A DNA stretch of 64,000 nt from Pseudomonas gregormendelii (GCF_017114825.1 NZ_JADEVO010000001.1:248001-312000), one strand, 5' to 3'; shown: positions 1-10,557, numbered from the stretch's first letter. Notes: generated by a model not told the origin, from the sequence alone. Numbers and translations are program-made.

Positions 1-1598
1 CGAGTCATCAACGGCTTGAACTCGTTCAACGGGTGGTTACTGAGCAGGGTAGCGTGGTCATTCCAGGTCAGCGGCGCGACGTTCAGGAACGCCTCGGCGT
101 CGGCGGCCAGCAACGGCAGTACCGGCTTGAGGAAGATCACCAGCTGGCGGAACAGGTTGATACCCAGGGCACAGATGGCCTGGACTTCGTCCTGCTTGCC
201 TTCCTGTTTGTTCAGCGACCAGGGTGCCTTGTCGGCGATCCACGCGTTGGCGCGGTCTGCCAGGCCCATGATCTCGCGCATGGCGCGGGCAAAGTCACGA
301 GCCTCATAGGCCTCGGCGATGCTCGGTGCGGCAGCCAGGAACGCGTCGGTCAGTTCCGGTGCGACGTTGCCGGCCACCAATACGCCGGCGTTGCCTTTAT
401 GGATGAAGCCGGCACAGCGACTGGCGATGTTGACGACTTTGCCCACCAGGTCGGAGTTGACCTTCTGCACGAAGTCTTCAAGGTTCAGGTCCAGGTCATC
501 GACGCCACGGCCCAGCTTGGCCGCGTAGTAGTACCGCAGGTACTCCGGGGACAAGTGGTCCAGGTAGGTCCGCGCCTTGACGAAGGTCCCGCGGGACTTG
601 GACATTTTCTGGCCGTTGACGGTCAGGTAGCCGTGCACGTTGATGCCGGTCGGTTTACGGAAACCGGCGCCTTCAAGCATCGCTGGCCAGAACAGGGCGT
701 GGAAGTTGACGATGTCCTTGCCGATGAAGTGGTACAGCTCGGCGGTGGAGTCCTTGGCCCAGAACGCGTCGAAGTCCAGGTCTGGACGACGCGCGCAGAG
801 GTTCTTGAAGCTGGCCATGTAGCCGATTGGCGCGTCCAGCCAGACGTAAAAATACTTGCCTGGCTCACCCGGGATTTCGAACCCGAAGTACGGCGCGTCG
901 CGGGAAATGTCCCACTGTTGCAGGCCTGCATCCAGCCATTCGGCGATCTTGTTCGCCACAGCGTCCTGCAGCGTACCGCTGCGGGTCCATGCCTGGAGCA
1001 TTTCCTGGAAGTCCGGCAGCTTGAAGAAGAAGTGCTGGGAATCCTTGAGCACCGGGGTGGCGCCAGAGATCGCCGACTTCGGATCCTTCAGGTCGGTCGG
1101 TGCGTATGTCGCGCCGCATTTTTCACAGTTGTCGCCGTACTGGTCTTCAGTGCCGCATTTAGGGCAGGTGCCCTTGATGAAACGATCGGCCAGGAACATT
1201 TTCTTTTCCGGGTCGAAATACTGGGTGATCGAGCGCTGGTCAATGTGCCCGGCGTCACGCAGCTTCAGGTAGATCTGGCTCGACAGCTCACGGTTTTCTT
1301 CGGCGTGAGTGGAGTGGAAGTTGTCGAAGTCCACCAGAAACTCGGCAAAGTCGGCGCTGTGTTCGGCCTGGACGTTGGCGATCAGTTGCTCCGGAGTGAT
1401 GCCTTCCTTTTCCGCGCGCAGCATGATGGCCGAACCGTGGGCGTCGTCGGCGCAGACATAGATGCATTGGTTGCCGCGGTGCTTCTGGAAGCGCACCCAC
1501 ATATCAGTCTGGATGTATTCCAGCATGTGGCCAAGATGGATCGAACCATTGGCATAGGGCAGGGCGCTGGTGACGAGGATCTTGCGTGGCTCGGACAT
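1..1598 (-). CDS. metG: Methionyl-tRNA synthetase, C-terminal end beyond window
   Basis: This cytoplasmic class I aminoacyl-tRNA synthetase charges tRNA-Met with methionine. The reading frame starts at the ATG at 1598 ([18 protein letters not shown]) and runs off the left edge, so about 532 residues are present and the C-terminal tRNA-binding part is missing. Visible signatures are the HLGH form of the HIGH motif near residue 22, a zinc-knuckle pair of CxxC motifs (CPKC, CEKC) around residues 145-160, and KMSKS near residue 330. It diverges from apbC, with a REP palindrome in the shared intergenic space. The metG/apbC divergent pair is a common arrangement in Pseudomonas. Identification is secure; only the truncation by the window is unusual. 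Confidence 0.97.
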   Translation of the reverse strand, partial: MSEPRKILVTSALPYANGSIHLGHMLEYIQTDMWVRFQKHRGNQCIYVCADDAHGSAIMLRAEKEGITPEQLIANVQAEHSADFAEFLVDFDNFHSTHAEENRELSSQIYLKLRDAGHIDQRSITQYFDPEKKMFLADRFIKGTCPKCGTEDQYGDNCEKCGATYAPTDLKDPKSAISGATPVLKDSQHFFFKLPDFQEMLQAWTRSGTLQDAVANKIAEWLDAGLQQWDISRDAPYFGFEIPGEPGKYFYVWLDAPIGYMASFKNLCARRPDLDFDAFWAKDSTAELYHFIGKDIVNFHALFWPAMLEGAGFRKPTGINVHGYLTVNGQKMSKSRGTFVKARTYLDHLSPEYLRYYYAAKLGRGVDDLDLNLEDFVQKVNSDLVGKVVNIASRCAGFIHKGNAGVLVAGNVAPELTDAFLAAAPSIAEAYEARDFARAMREIMGLADRANAWIADKAPWSLNKQEGKQDEVQAICALGINLFRQLVIFLKPVLPLLAADAEAFLNVAPLTWNDHATLLSNHPLNEFKPLMT

Positions 1599-1710
1599 GG
1601 GGCTCGGCTACTTGATGAAACGGAGGTCGGCCACTATAAAGCGCTGGCGCAGATTTTTCACCCCGTGAGGTTGTTTCCTCCGATGATTGAATCGGTGGTG
1701 CGGCCAAAAG

Positions 1711-1782
1711 CTCGCAGCCTTCGGCAGCGCCCACAGGCGCGTAGGCGCTGCCGAAGGCTCGGGCCGCGTTCGGACGATCTTT
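1711..1782. repeat. REP palindrome between metG and apbC
   Basis: Two facing copies of the GCAGCCTTCGGCAGC unit, separated by a short GC-rich loop, form a long imperfect inverted repeat ending in the GGCCGC...CGATCTTTT tail. The same unit recurs at 7603, 14486, 18883, 22699, 32396, 36537 and 44205. It is noncoding and may affect mRNA 3' ends or supercoiling. Confidence 0.8.
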
Positions 1783-1857
1783 TCTCGGCATCCCGCGAAA
1801 CGATCAGAACAGGTACGATACCCGCCTGATTTTCCAGTCTTGCTATCGGAGTTGCCC

Positions 1858-2952
1858 ATGAGCGCCGTCAATCGCGCAGCGGTGGAAGCCGTCCTTCGCC
1901 AATACACCGACCCTTACCTGAACCAGGACCCGGTCAGCGCCGGGTGCGTGCGCACCATCGACATCCAGGGTGATCGCGTCAGCGTCCAGCTGGAGCTCGG
2001 TTACGCCGCCGGTCTGTTCAAGACGGGCTGGGCGCAGATGCTGGAAATGGCCCTCCAAAACCTGGACGGCGTGACCAGCGCCCGCGTTGATATCACCAGC
2101 GTCATCGCCGCACACAAGGCCCAGGCGCAGATTCCGGGCCTGGCCAACGTGAAGAACGTAGTCGCCGTGGCCTCCGGCAAAGGCGGCGTCGGCAAATCCA
2201 CCACCGCTGCCAACCTGGCGCTGGCGCTGGCGCGCGAAGGCGCCAAGGTCGGTATTCTCGACGCGGACATCTACGGCCCGAGCCAAGGCATCATGTTCGG
2301 TATTGCCGAGGGCACACGGCCCAAGGTCAAGGATCAGAAATGGTTCGTGCCGATCGAGTCCCATGGCGTAGAAGTGATGTCCATGGCGTTCCTCACCGAC
2401 GACAACACACCCATGGTCTGGCGCGGCCCGATGGTGTCCGGTGCGTTGTTGCAGCTGGTGACACAAACCGCTTGGGGCGACCTGGATTACCTGGTCATCG
2501 ACATGCCGCCAGGCACCGGCGACATCCAGTTGACCCTGGCGCAGAAAGTCCCGGTGGCGGGTGCCGTGATCGTCACCACCCCGCAGGATCTGGCCCTGCT
2601 GGACGCCCGCAAAGGTGTCGAAATGTTCCGCAAGGTCAACATTCCGGTACTGGGTGTAGTGGAAAACATGGCCGTGCACATCTGCTCCAATTGCGGGCAT
2701 GCCGAGCATCTGTTCGGTGAAGGCGGAGGAGTGAAGCTGGCCAATCAGTACGGCGTTGAACTGCTGGCCTCGTTGCCGCTGGCGATGGCTATCCGCGAGC
2801 AGGCCGATGGCGGCAAGCCCACGGTGATCGCCGAGCCGGACAGCCCGATTGCGCTGGTGTATCAGGAACTGGCTCGCCATGTAGGCGCGCGCATTGTGCT
2901 GCAGGAAGCGGCTTCGCCGGCGATGCCGAACATCACTATCAGCGACGATTGA
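1858..2952 (+). CDS. apbC: Iron-sulfur cluster carrier protein ApbC (Mrp/NBP35 ATPase)
   Basis: This cytoplasmic P-loop ATPase is thought to hold and transfer [4Fe-4S] clusters to apoproteins. The 364-residue protein has an N-terminal MIP18-like domain (residues 1-90), a deviant Walker A motif GKGGVGKST at about residue 107, the DMPPGTGD motif near residue 218, and a CxxC (CSNC) near residues 275-278 that would bind the bridging cluster. The ATG at 1858 is preceded by GGAG eight bases upstream. The open frame extends further 5' but crosses the REP element, so the earlier starts are not believable. It is transcribed divergently from metG. Confidence 0.96.
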   Translation: MSAVNRAAVEAVLRQYTDPYLNQDPVSAGCVRTIDIQGDRVSVQLELGYAAGLFKTGWAQMLEMALQNLDGVTSARVDITSVIAAHKAQAQIPGLANVKNVVAVASGKGGVGKSTTAANLALALAREGAKVGILDADIYGPSQGIMFGIAEGTRPKVKDQKWFVPIESHGVEVMSMAFLTDDNTPMVWRGPMVSGALLQLVTQTAWGDLDYLVIDMPPGTGDIQLTLAQKVPVAGAVIVTTPQDLALLDARKGVEMFRKVNIPVLGVVENMAVHICSNCGHAEHLFGEGGGVKLANQYGVELLASLPLAMAIREQADGGKPTVIAEPDSPIALVYQELARHVGARIVLQEAASPAMPNITISDD

Positions 2953-2979
2953 TCTGCTGATCGGCGTCGCTTGTTGAAA

Positions 2980-3075
2980 GATCGCAGCCTCGTTTCACTC
3001 GACAGCTCCTACACAGCTCCTACGGGAGAGGGGGCATTCCCTGTAGGAGCTGTCGAGCGAAGCGAGGCTGCGATC
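2980..3075. repeat. REP doublet (CTCGTTTCACTCGACAGCTCC variant)
   Basis: A nearly perfect long inverted repeat: GATCGCAGCCTCG... on the left and ...CGAGGCTGCGATC on the right, with GTAGGAGCTGTCGAG in the arms. It sits between the convergent ends of apbC and the SDR gene, where such elements can act in transcription termination. The same sequence variant returns at 38589-38699. Confidence 0.8.
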
Positions 3076-3088
3076 TCTTGATCTTGCT

Positions 3089-3847
3089 TTAGATCCGCAA
3101 CCCGCCATCCATTTCCAGAATCCGCCCGGTGTAGTAGTCATTCTCGAAGATATAAGCTGCCGAATGCGCGATCTCGTCCGGTTTGCCCATGCGCTTGAGC
3201 GGAATACCGGCAGTCATTTTCTCCAACGCTTCAGGCTTCATGCCCAGGGTCATCTCGGTTTCGATAAAGCCTGGCGCAATGCCCGCTACGCGGATGCCGT
3301 AGCGTGCCAGTTCCTTGGCCCAGGTCACGGTGGCTGCGGCGACACCGGCCTTGGCTGCCGAGTAGTTGGTCTGGCCGACGTTGCCGGCGCGGGAAATCGA
3401 CGAGATGTTAATGATCGCGCCGCTGTTGTTCAGCTCAACCATTTTCGCCGCGACCTCACGGGTGCACAGGAACACGCCGGTCAGGTTCACATCGATAACC
3501 GCCTGCCACTGGGCCAGGCTCATCTTGCTCATTACGCCGTCCTTGACCTTTAGCAGCAAGCCATCACGCAGGATGCCGGCGTTGTTGATCAGGCCATGGA
3601 TTGCGCCGAAATCCTCGGCTACCTGGGCGACCATGTGCGACACCTGTTCTTCATTGGCGACGTTGCACAGGTAGGCACGGGCCTCGACCCCTTGGGCCTT
3701 GCACGCGGCAACCGCAGCGTCGAGTTTTTCCTGATTCAAGTCCACCAGCGCCAATTTGGCGCCTTTTGTTGCGAAATACTCGGCCATCGAACGGCCTAAA
3801 CCCTGGCAACCGCCAGTGATAATGATTACTTTGTCAGTGAGTTGCAT
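3089..3847 (-). CDS. SDR family oxidoreductase (FabG-like)
   Basis: A 252-residue classical short-chain dehydrogenase/reductase using NAD(P)H. It has the cofactor loop TGGCQGLG (residues 11-18), NNAG (88-91), the catalytic serine region INISSIS (147-152) and the YSAAK catalytic pair (Y162, K166). The sequence resembles 3-oxoacyl-ACP reductases, but residues 92-110 carry an insertion ([16 protein letters not shown]), so the substrate is not assured. The start at 3847 is preferred over the ATG six bases upstream because AGGG lies seven bases before it. The gene is monocistronic, between a REP doublet and the divergent HugZ-type gene. I cannot name the substrate. Confidence 0.9.
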   Translation of the reverse strand: MQLTDKVIIITGGCQGLGRSMAEYFATKGAKLALVDLNQEKLDAAVAACKAQGVEARAYLCNVANEEQVSHMVAQVAEDFGAIHGLINNAGILRDGLLLKVKDGVMSKMSLAQWQAVIDVNLTGVFLCTREVAAKMVELNNSGAIINISSISRAGNVGQTNYSAAKAGVAAATVTWAKELARYGIRVAGIAPGFIETEMTLGMKPEALEKMTAGIPLKRMGKPDEIAHSAAYIFENDYYTGRILEMDGGLRI

Positions 3848-3943
3848 TCGCATGCCCTGGTCGCAGTTTGAGGGGTCTTCCTTCTAGAGAGCCGCCCTTA
3901 TCTGCACCGGTCGTGGACGGGTTGCACATGAGAATTGCCCGAT

Positions 3944-3983
3944 GGCGACTGGGAACTTATCCCCAGTCGCCCGTCCGTTTTTT
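3944..3983 (+). promoter_or_regulatory. Stem-loop plus T-run in the leader of the HugZ-type gene
   Basis: A perfect 10-bp stem, GGCGACTGGG (3944-3953) with CCCAGTCGCC (3962-3971), has an eight-base loop. Six bases later comes a run of six T (3978-3983), about 30 bases before the TTG start at 4012. It looks like a leader attenuator or a weak intrinsic terminator. No known riboswitch fold is recognised. Confidence 0.5.
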
Positions 3984-4011
3984 CGACGGATTCTATATAA
4001 GGAGTCATAAA

Positions 4012-4743
4012 TTGAGCGTTGAAGCGGCCAAGAATGCCCGAGAATTGCTTCTCAAGGAATACCGTGGCGTGCTGTCGACCCACTCCAAGGCCATGCCCGG
4101 TTTTCCATTCGGTTCTGTCGTCCCGTATTGCCTGGACGAGCAGGGGCGGCCGCTGATCCTGATCAGCCGCATCGCCCAGCACACCCATAACTTGCACAAA
4201 GATCCAAAATGCTCGTTGTTCGTGGGCGAGCGTGGCGCTGAAGACGTGCAGGCCGTCGGCCGCCTCACCTACCTCGCCGAAGCCGAAAAAATCGACGACC
4301 CCACGGCCATCGAGGCTGCCGCAGAGCGTTATTACCGCTATTTCCCTGATTCGCAGAATTATCACCAGGCCCATGATTTCGACTTCTGGATGCTCAATCC
4401 CGTGCGCCATCGCTACATCGGCGGTTTCGGCGCGATCCACTGGGTGGATCAACTGACCCTGGCCAACCCCTTCGCCGGGAAGGCGGAAGCGAGCATGGTC
4501 GAGCACATGAACGCCGATCATGGCAAAGCCATCGCGCACTATGTAGAACTGGCCGGCCTGCCCAAAACCGAGCCGGCCCTGCTGGCGGGTATCGATACCG
4601 AAGGCATGCACCTGCGCATCGGTCAGAGCCTGTACTGGCTACCGTTCCAAACGCCGTGTAATACGCCGACACAAGTGCGCGAAGCCTTGGTTTTCCTGGC
4701 TCACGCCGAGCATTGGCCAAAAAATCCGGTGGCCGGCGCTTGA
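4012..4743 (+). CDS. HugZ-family pyridoxamine 5'-phosphate oxidase-like protein
   Basis: A 243-residue protein with an N-terminal FMN-binding split-barrel (PPOX) domain (about 10-150) and a C-terminal DUF2470-type domain marked by MVEHMNADHGKA (162-173). This two-domain layout is that of HugZ/HutZ proteins, which bind or degrade haem to release iron. By family this would be a cytosolic haem-utilisation protein. The TTG at 4012 is chosen as start because AAGGAG lies seven bases upstream; the longer frame from 3868 would run through the leader hairpin. It is followed by fxsA after 66 bases. No convincing Fur site is visible upstream, so the iron link comes from the family alone. Confidence 0.88.
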   Translation: MSVEAAKNARELLLKEYRGVLSTHSKAMPGFPFGSVVPYCLDEQGRPLILISRIAQHTHNLHKDPKCSLFVGERGAEDVQAVGRLTYLAEAEKIDDPTAIEAAAERYYRYFPDSQNYHQAHDFDFWMLNPVRHRYIGGFGAIHWVDQLTLANPFAGKAEASMVEHMNADHGKAIAHYVELAGLPKTEPALLAGIDTEGMHLRIGQSLYWLPFQTPCNTPTQVREALVFLAHAEHWPKNPVAGA

Positions 4744-4809
4744 ATTCACGAAATGGCGACGTCATCTAGGGATTACTGGCAAGGCATTCTTGCGTTGAGG
4801 AACCATTTG

Positions 4810-5286
4810 ATGCGCCCTTTTTTATTGCTCTTTGTACTGTTTCCGGTGTTGGAGCTGTTCGTATTCGTCAAGGTGAGTGGGGCGATCGGGTTTTTCCCGG
4901 CCCTGCTCCTGGTGATTCTCGGCTCGATGCTCGGCGTGTTCGTGCTGCGTATCGCCGGGCTGGCCACTGCGTTGCGTGCTCGTGAAAGCCTGAACCGCGG
5001 CGAATTGCCTGCCCAGACCATGCTTGAGGGCCTGATGCTGGCTCTGGCCGGTGGTCTGTTGATCCTGCCGGGTTTCGTCACTGACGTCCTGGGCCTGATC
5101 ATGCTGCTGCCGATCTCCCGTCGACTGCTGGCCAACAAGATGCGCCAGCGCGCCGAAGAAGCGGCGATCCGTCAGCGCGCATTTGCCGACGACCTGCAGC
5201 CGCGGGGCGGCCCCGCTCCACGACAACCGCTGGGTCGTGAGCCTGATGTGATCGAAGGCGAGTTCGAACACCGCGATTCCAAGTAA
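4810..5286 (+). CDS. fxsA: FxsA family membrane protein
   Basis: A 158-residue inner-membrane protein, the same length as the E. coli FxsA, whose overproduction relieves F-plasmid exclusion of phage T7. It has hydrophobic segments at about residues 3-22, 26-45 and 75-100, then a charged, proline- and arginine-rich cytoplasmic tail. The start at 4810 follows GAGG by nine bases and begins directly with the first membrane segment (MRPFLLLFVLFPVLELFVF). The upstream in-frame start at 4753 lacks a ribosome site. It lies upstream of groES and is separated from it by a hairpin and a heat-shock promoter. The native cellular role is not established. Confidence 0.93.
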   Translation: MRPFLLLFVLFPVLELFVFVKVSGAIGFFPALLLVILGSMLGVFVLRIAGLATALRARESLNRGELPAQTMLEGLMLALAGGLLILPGFVTDVLGLIMLLPISRRLLANKMRQRAEEAAIRQRAFADDLQPRGGPAPRQPLGREPDVIEGEFEHRDSK

Positions 5287-5299
5287 CACCTTCCATCGA

Positions 5300-5321
5300 C
5301 ACGGCACCCTCGGGTGCCGTG
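5300..5321 (+). terminator. Hairpin after fxsA
   Basis: The palindrome CACGGCACC-ctcg-GGTGCCGTG gives a 9-bp GC-rich stem 14 bases after the fxsA stop, followed by a modest T-rich stretch. It likely terminates fxsA transcription before the groESL promoter. Confidence 0.7.
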
Positions 5322-5364
5322 TTCATTTGCAGGCGCTCCAGCTAAAAAATTTTCAATGCCCACT

Positions 5365-5390
5365 CTTGTAATAAGCTTATGTGCCCATAT
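5365..5390 (+). promoter_or_regulatory. Sigma32 heat-shock promoter of groESL
   Basis: CTTGTAA (5365-5371) and GCCCATAT (5383-5390) are separated by 11 bases. They match the heat-shock sigma consensus CTTGAAA / CCCCATNT closely. The leader to groES is about 140 bases. No CIRCE inverted repeat is visible, which fits sigma32 control in gammaproteobacteria. Confidence 0.8.
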
Positions 5391-5534
5391 GTAACGGTCA
5401 CCGCAAGGTTTCTGGCGATCACGCCAGACAGACTTCCGCGTCACGCTCGTCGAGACGCACCCGGCACCGCCGGATTTGTTAAACCCGCCGGGACTACACC
5501 GGCCGATGAAAACCACAATTAGGAGAGATCGACA

Positions 5535-5828
5535 ATGAAGCTTCGTCCTCTGCATGACCGCGTCGTCATCCGTCGCAGCGAAGAAGAAAAGAAAACCGCT
5601 GGCGGTATCGTCCTGCCAGGTTCGGCTGCTGAAAAAGCCAACAGCGGCGAGATCCTCGCTGTCGGTACCGGCCGCGTGCTGGACAACGGTGAAGTGCGTG
5701 CGCTGGCCGTGAAAGTGGGTGACAAGGTTGTGTTCGGCCCTTACTCCGGCAGCAACACTGTGAAAGTTGACGGCGAAGACCTGCTGGTAATGGCTGAGAA
5801 CGAGATTCTCGCTGTTATCGAAGGCTGA
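5535..5828 (+). CDS. groES: Co-chaperonin GroES
   Basis: A 97-residue Hsp10 that caps the GroEL folding chamber as a heptameric lid in the cytoplasm. It begins [14 protein letters not shown], and its mobile loop is around residues 16-33 ([18 protein letters not shown]). The length and sequence are typical throughout. AGGAGAGATCGACA precedes the ATG, giving a strong ribosome site. It is the first gene of the groES-groEL operon, with 49 bases to groEL, under the sigma32 promoter at 5365-5390. Codons are those of a highly expressed gene. Confidence 0.98.
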   Translation: MKLRPLHDRVVIRRSEEEKKTAGGIVLPGSAAEKANSGEILAVGTGRVLDNGEVRALAVKVGDKVVFGPYSGSNTVKVDGEDLLVMAENEILAVIEG

Positions 5829-5865
5829 TACCCCGCTCATTTTCCCGCTACTACAAAGTATTTAA

Positions 5866-7521
<1,656 letters not shown>

Positions 7522-7541
7522 GCCAGCCTCACCCCTTGCAT

Positions 7542-7576
7542 AAAAACCCCGCCTGCGTGAAGCAGGCGGGGTTTTT
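7542..7576 (+). terminator. Intrinsic terminator of groESL
   Basis: AAAAACCCCGCCTGC / GCAGGCGGGGTTTTT forms a perfect stem with a four-base loop and flanking A and T runs. It is a classic rho-independent terminator just after groEL. Confidence 0.93.
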
Positions 7577-7602
7577 TATTGGCTGTCATAAAGACAAAGT
7601 CA

Positions 7603-7692
7603 AAAGATCGTCCGATCGCGGCCCGAGCCTTCGGCAGCTCCTACAGGGTGATTGCATATTCCCGTAGGAGCTGCCGAAGGCTGCGATCTTTT
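7603..7692. repeat. REP doublet downstream of groEL
   Basis: Facing copies of the AGCCTTCGGCAGCTCCTAC / GTAGGAGCTGCCGAAGGCT unit are separated by about 19 bases. The left outer end carries the GATCGTCCGATCGCGGCC tail; the right end runs straight into the 8-bp tandem repeat. Confidence 0.8.
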
Positions 7693-7732
7693 GATCTTTT
7701 GATCTTTTGATCTTTTGATCTTTTGATCTTTT
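7685..7732. repeat. Six tandem copies of GATCTTTT
   Basis: Six exact 8-bp units, GATCTTTT, extend the end of the adjacent REP element and stop nine bases before the stop codon of the PAP2 gene. The complement, GATCAAAA, occurs four times at 32364-32395, also attached to a REP unit. Confidence 0.92.
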
Positions 7733-7740
7733 ATCTTCTG

Positions 7741-8484
7741 TCAGGCGCCTGCAGGTGCCGCCTCGGCAACCGCTTCAACCCGGCAAGCCGGTCGATAAAG
7801 AATGTAGTAATACGCCCCCAAACAGATCAGCCAGCAGAAAATTGCCGTCCACACGTTATGGGAAAAGAAGTGTGCGCCTTGCATCATCCGGCTCACCGAA
7901 AACACCGTGCCCAGGGCAAAGGCGAATACGAACGCCTGCCGCGCCAGGCGCGGGCGACGATCACGCAGGGCGAAGAACAAGGCGAACAAGGTAAAACCGG
8001 TGGCCGCATGCCCACCCGGCCAGCACCGGCCAGGCTTGTCGGTGGCGGGCCGCGGGCTGAGCAATTCACTGTAGGTCTCATGCCCGCCGAATTGTTCCAG
8101 GCTCCAGGGGCACTGCACGGCCGTGACCGCTTTCATGGGCGTAACAAAGGAAGTGGCCAGCGCCAGTGACAGGACCAGGCAACCCAGCTCGCGCTTGAAT
8201 GGCTTGAGCCTGTCGATGAAAAACGCCCCGGTGAAGCCCAGTATGGCGAACACCGAAAAGATTATGACGACCTGCTTGGCGCGGTCATGCAGGATGTCCT
8301 CCAGGAAGTAGCTGTGGCGCCCGATAAACTGCCCGGCAACCGGATCATAAAACAGCCTGGCCAAATCCATATCCAGTGAGGTCAGTTCGAGCAGTACCAG
8401 GATGATTGCGGCAATCGCGGGTACTCCCAAGCACACCCAGAAGTTGAGGGGGCGTGAGATGGGGCGGACAACAGTTGATGGCAT
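7741..8484 (-). CDS. PAP2-family membrane phosphatase with altered signature
   Basis: A 247-residue polytopic membrane protein of the PAP2 / lipid phosphatase family, probably acting on a lipid phosphate at the periplasmic face. Hydrophobic segments lie near 17-36, 72-90, 101-116, 161-173, 183-197 and 211-230. The signature is recognisable but altered: motif 1 is K118-x6-C-P instead of K-x6-R-P, motif 2 is PGGH (156-159), and motif 3 is SRMMQGAHFFSH (198-209), with H where D usually ends it. The start at 8484 has AGGA just upstream. It probably forms an operon with the LtaS-like gene 53 bases upstream and may belong to the ColR-linked envelope set. Confidence 0.85.
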   Translation of the reverse strand: MPSTVVRPISRPLNFWVCLGVPAIAAIILVLLELTSLDMDLARLFYDPVAGQFIGRHSYFLEDILHDRAKQVVIIFSVFAILGFTGAFFIDRLKPFKRELGCLVLSLALATSFVTPMKAVTAVQCPWSLEQFGGHETYSELLSPRPATDKPGRCWPGGHAATGFTLFALFFALRDRRPRLARQAFVFAFALGTVFSVSRMMQGAHFFSHNVWTAIFCWLICLGAYYYILYRPACRVEAVAEAAPAGA

Positions 8485-8537
8485 GGTGAGTCCTGAACAG
8501 AGGAAAATGCCCCCAGCATCAGCCCGGGGACATTCGG

Positions 8538-10487
8538 TTAGCGTTCGCCGACTTGGAGGTCGCCATCCTTGGGCGCTTTCCAACCAAGCAGCTGTTGCTT
8601 GAAGCCATAGCTGGCGGTTTGGTAATAGGTAATGGCGCGAGTGATCAGCGGGTCACTGGCTTGTGCCTTCGATTCGCGGCTTTCGGTCAACGCATCGTCA
8701 TGCCGGCGCAGCCCTTGGCGCGGGCTGAGGATCGCCAGGTCTTTACCGTCGAACAGTCCCAAGTATTGATAGTTGCCAACGACCACCCGTGGTGGCAACG
8801 GATTATCCTGTAACAGATTGCGGCCAAAGAATGTCGATTGGTAGTCCATATTCAGCAAACCCAGCAGGGTGGGTGCCAGATCAATCTGGCTGGCCAGTTG
8901 CGCAGTTTCCCGCGCATCAATCAATTTGGGCGCATAGATGAACAAGGGAATCTGGTAGTTGCTGATCGGCAAGTCTTCCTTGCCGGCGCTGCCCGCCGTG
9001 TGATCGGCGACGAACACGAAGATCGTATTGTCGAACCAAGGCTTCTGGCGCGCTTGCTCAAGGAACTGTCCGATGGCGTAGTCGGTGTACTTCACTGCGC
9101 CGTCGCGTCCGTTGCCGGACTTGATGTCGATCCGGTTGTCAGGGTAAGTGTAAGGACGATGGTTGGAGGTGGTCATCAGTTGCAGCAGGAATGGCTGCTG
9201 TTTGGCGTAATCGGCGTCGGCCAGCTTCAGAGTCTGGGTATAGAGGTCTTCGTCGGCCATTCCCCAAGCGTTCTTGAAGTGAATTTCTGCTTCATCGACA
9301 CTGCTCTGATCGACCACGCGATAACCGTTGCCGCTGAAAAAAGCATTCATATTGTCGAAGTAACCGCGCCCGCCATAGACGAACACGCTGTCGTAACCGA
9401 CGGCATTGAGCTGTTGGCCCAGGCTGGCGAAACCGCTTTCGCGACCTACGCGTTTAACGATTGAGCGCCCCGGCGTCGGTGGGATCGCCAGGGTAATGGC
9501 TTCCAGACCTCGGTCGGTGCGGGTCCCGGTGGCGTAGAAATTGTTGAAGTACAGGCTCTCTTTACGCAGTGCATCGAGGTTTGGCGTCAGATTGCGTTCA
9601 TCGCCGTTGCTGCCCATATACTTGGCGCTGAAGCTTTCGAGGGTCACTAGCACGATGTTAGGGGTGCGCGCGGTACCCGGGTTATCGATGTTGCGACGAA
9701 TGTCTTGCGGGTCCTGGCCAACGAAACGAACGTTTGGCTCGCTTAGCTCTACACGGATCTGCTGGGCAACTACTTTAGACGGCAGGCTTTCATAGAACTG
9801 TTGGTAATCCAGTTCGTTGTTCCGGAATGCGGCGAAGAACTGGTAGGGGCCATTGCTCGCCAGTTCGTTTTCGTAGGCGTTGCCGCCTTGGACGCGCGGT
9901 GCGTCCTGGCTGAGCAGCTGCAGGCTCAGGCCTGCGATGATCAACAGGCCCAAGGCACTGAGCAGGCGTCGGCGTAGCGGGGGTAGCGGGGCGTCCAGCG
10001 CGGCATTGAATGGCTTGCGCAGCACAAAACTCAGGACCACGGCGAGCACCGCAAGGATGCTCAGCAACTGGCCGATCGGGTAAGACTCCAGCAAGTTGTT
10101 CAATACCTCGTCGGAGTACACCAGGTAGTCGACCGCGATGAAGTTGAAGCGCACACCGAACTCGTCCCAGAACAACCACTCGGCGACGCAGGTGAACAGC
10201 ATGGCGAACAGGCTGATCGTCAGCAGCCCCTGTAAAAACCATCGATGGCCACGGCGGCGCCACAAGGCTGGCGGGCAGAGCAGGAGATAGAGGCCCATCG
10301 GCAAAGCCGCATAGGCCAGGAAGCCCAAGTCGTAAAGAAGACCGATCCCAAAAACCGACCGAAAGCCGTTACCGGCCTCATCCAGGTGAGTAAGCAGCAG
10401 AGCTGTTCGGGTCAGAAAGAAAATTACCAGCCATGCACCGGTGACGAGCAATAACAAGCGCATCGGCGCAGTTTTGAAAACATCCAT
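8538..10487 (-). CDS. LTA synthase-like / OpgB-like sulfatase-fold transferase
   Basis: A 649-residue inner-membrane protein with about five N-terminal membrane segments (residues 1-190) and a large periplasmic alkaline-phosphatase-fold domain (about 270-600). Metal and catalytic signatures are NIVLVTLESF near 278, the nucleophilic threonine in GTRTDRGLEA near 320, a histidine in SNHRP near 447 and VADHT near 493. Family members transfer phosphoglycerol or phosphoethanolamine groups from phospholipids to envelope glycans or lipids. The start at 10487 has AAGGA nine bases upstream. It diverges from colR, and a candidate ColR site lies in its upstream region. The exact acceptor is unknown. Confidence 0.85.
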   Translation of the reverse strand: MDVFKTAPMRLLLLVTGAWLVIFFLTRTALLLTHLDEAGNGFRSVFGIGLLYDLGFLAYAALPMGLYLLLCPPALWRRRGHRWFLQGLLTISLFAMLFTCVAEWLFWDEFGVRFNFIAVDYLVYSDEVLNNLLESYPIGQLLSILAVLAVVLSFVLRKPFNAALDAPLPPLRRRLLSALGLLIIAGLSLQLLSQDAPRVQGGNAYENELASNGPYQFFAAFRNNELDYQQFYESLPSKVVAQQIRVELSEPNVRFVGQDPQDIRRNIDNPGTARTPNIVLVTLESFSAKYMGSNGDERNLTPNLDALRKESLYFNNFYATGTRTDRGLEAITLAIPPTPGRSIVKRVGRESGFASLGQQLNAVGYDSVFVYGGRGYFDNMNAFFSGNGYRVVDQSSVDEAEIHFKNAWGMADEDLYTQTLKLADADYAKQQPFLLQLMTTSNHRPYTYPDNRIDIKSGNGRDGAVKYTDYAIGQFLEQARQKPWFDNTIFVFVADHTAGSAGKEDLPISNYQIPLFIYAPKLIDARETAQLASQIDLAPTLLGLLNMDYQSTFFGRNLLQDNPLPPRVVVGNYQYLGLFDGKDLAILSPRQGLRRHDDALTESRESKAQASDPLITRAITYYQTASYGFKQQLLGWKAPKDGDLQVGER

Positions 10488-10557
10488 TAGTAACATTCCT
10501 TTTTTCACAATCCGCGCGAATTTAGCCCTCCAACTGTAGTGGACTTGTGAGCTGATA

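Noticed and set aside
33..1829. 598-residue frame on the plus strand
   Set aside because: It is antisense to metG in a GC-rich genome, has no ribosome site, and its translation is low-complexity with no domain.
3901..4011. Fur box upstream of the HugZ-type gene
   Set aside because: CATGAGAATTG resembles half a site, but no dyad completes it and the score by eye is poor.
7685..7732. Possible CRISPR-like array
   Set aside because: The units are 8 bp and contiguous with no spacers; no cas genes are present. It is a simple tandem repeat.
10496..10508. Second ColR box (CCTTTTTTCAC) near the LtaS-like start
   Set aside because: The T-run and CAC match, but the upstream half of the consensus does not, and it overlaps the ribosome site region.
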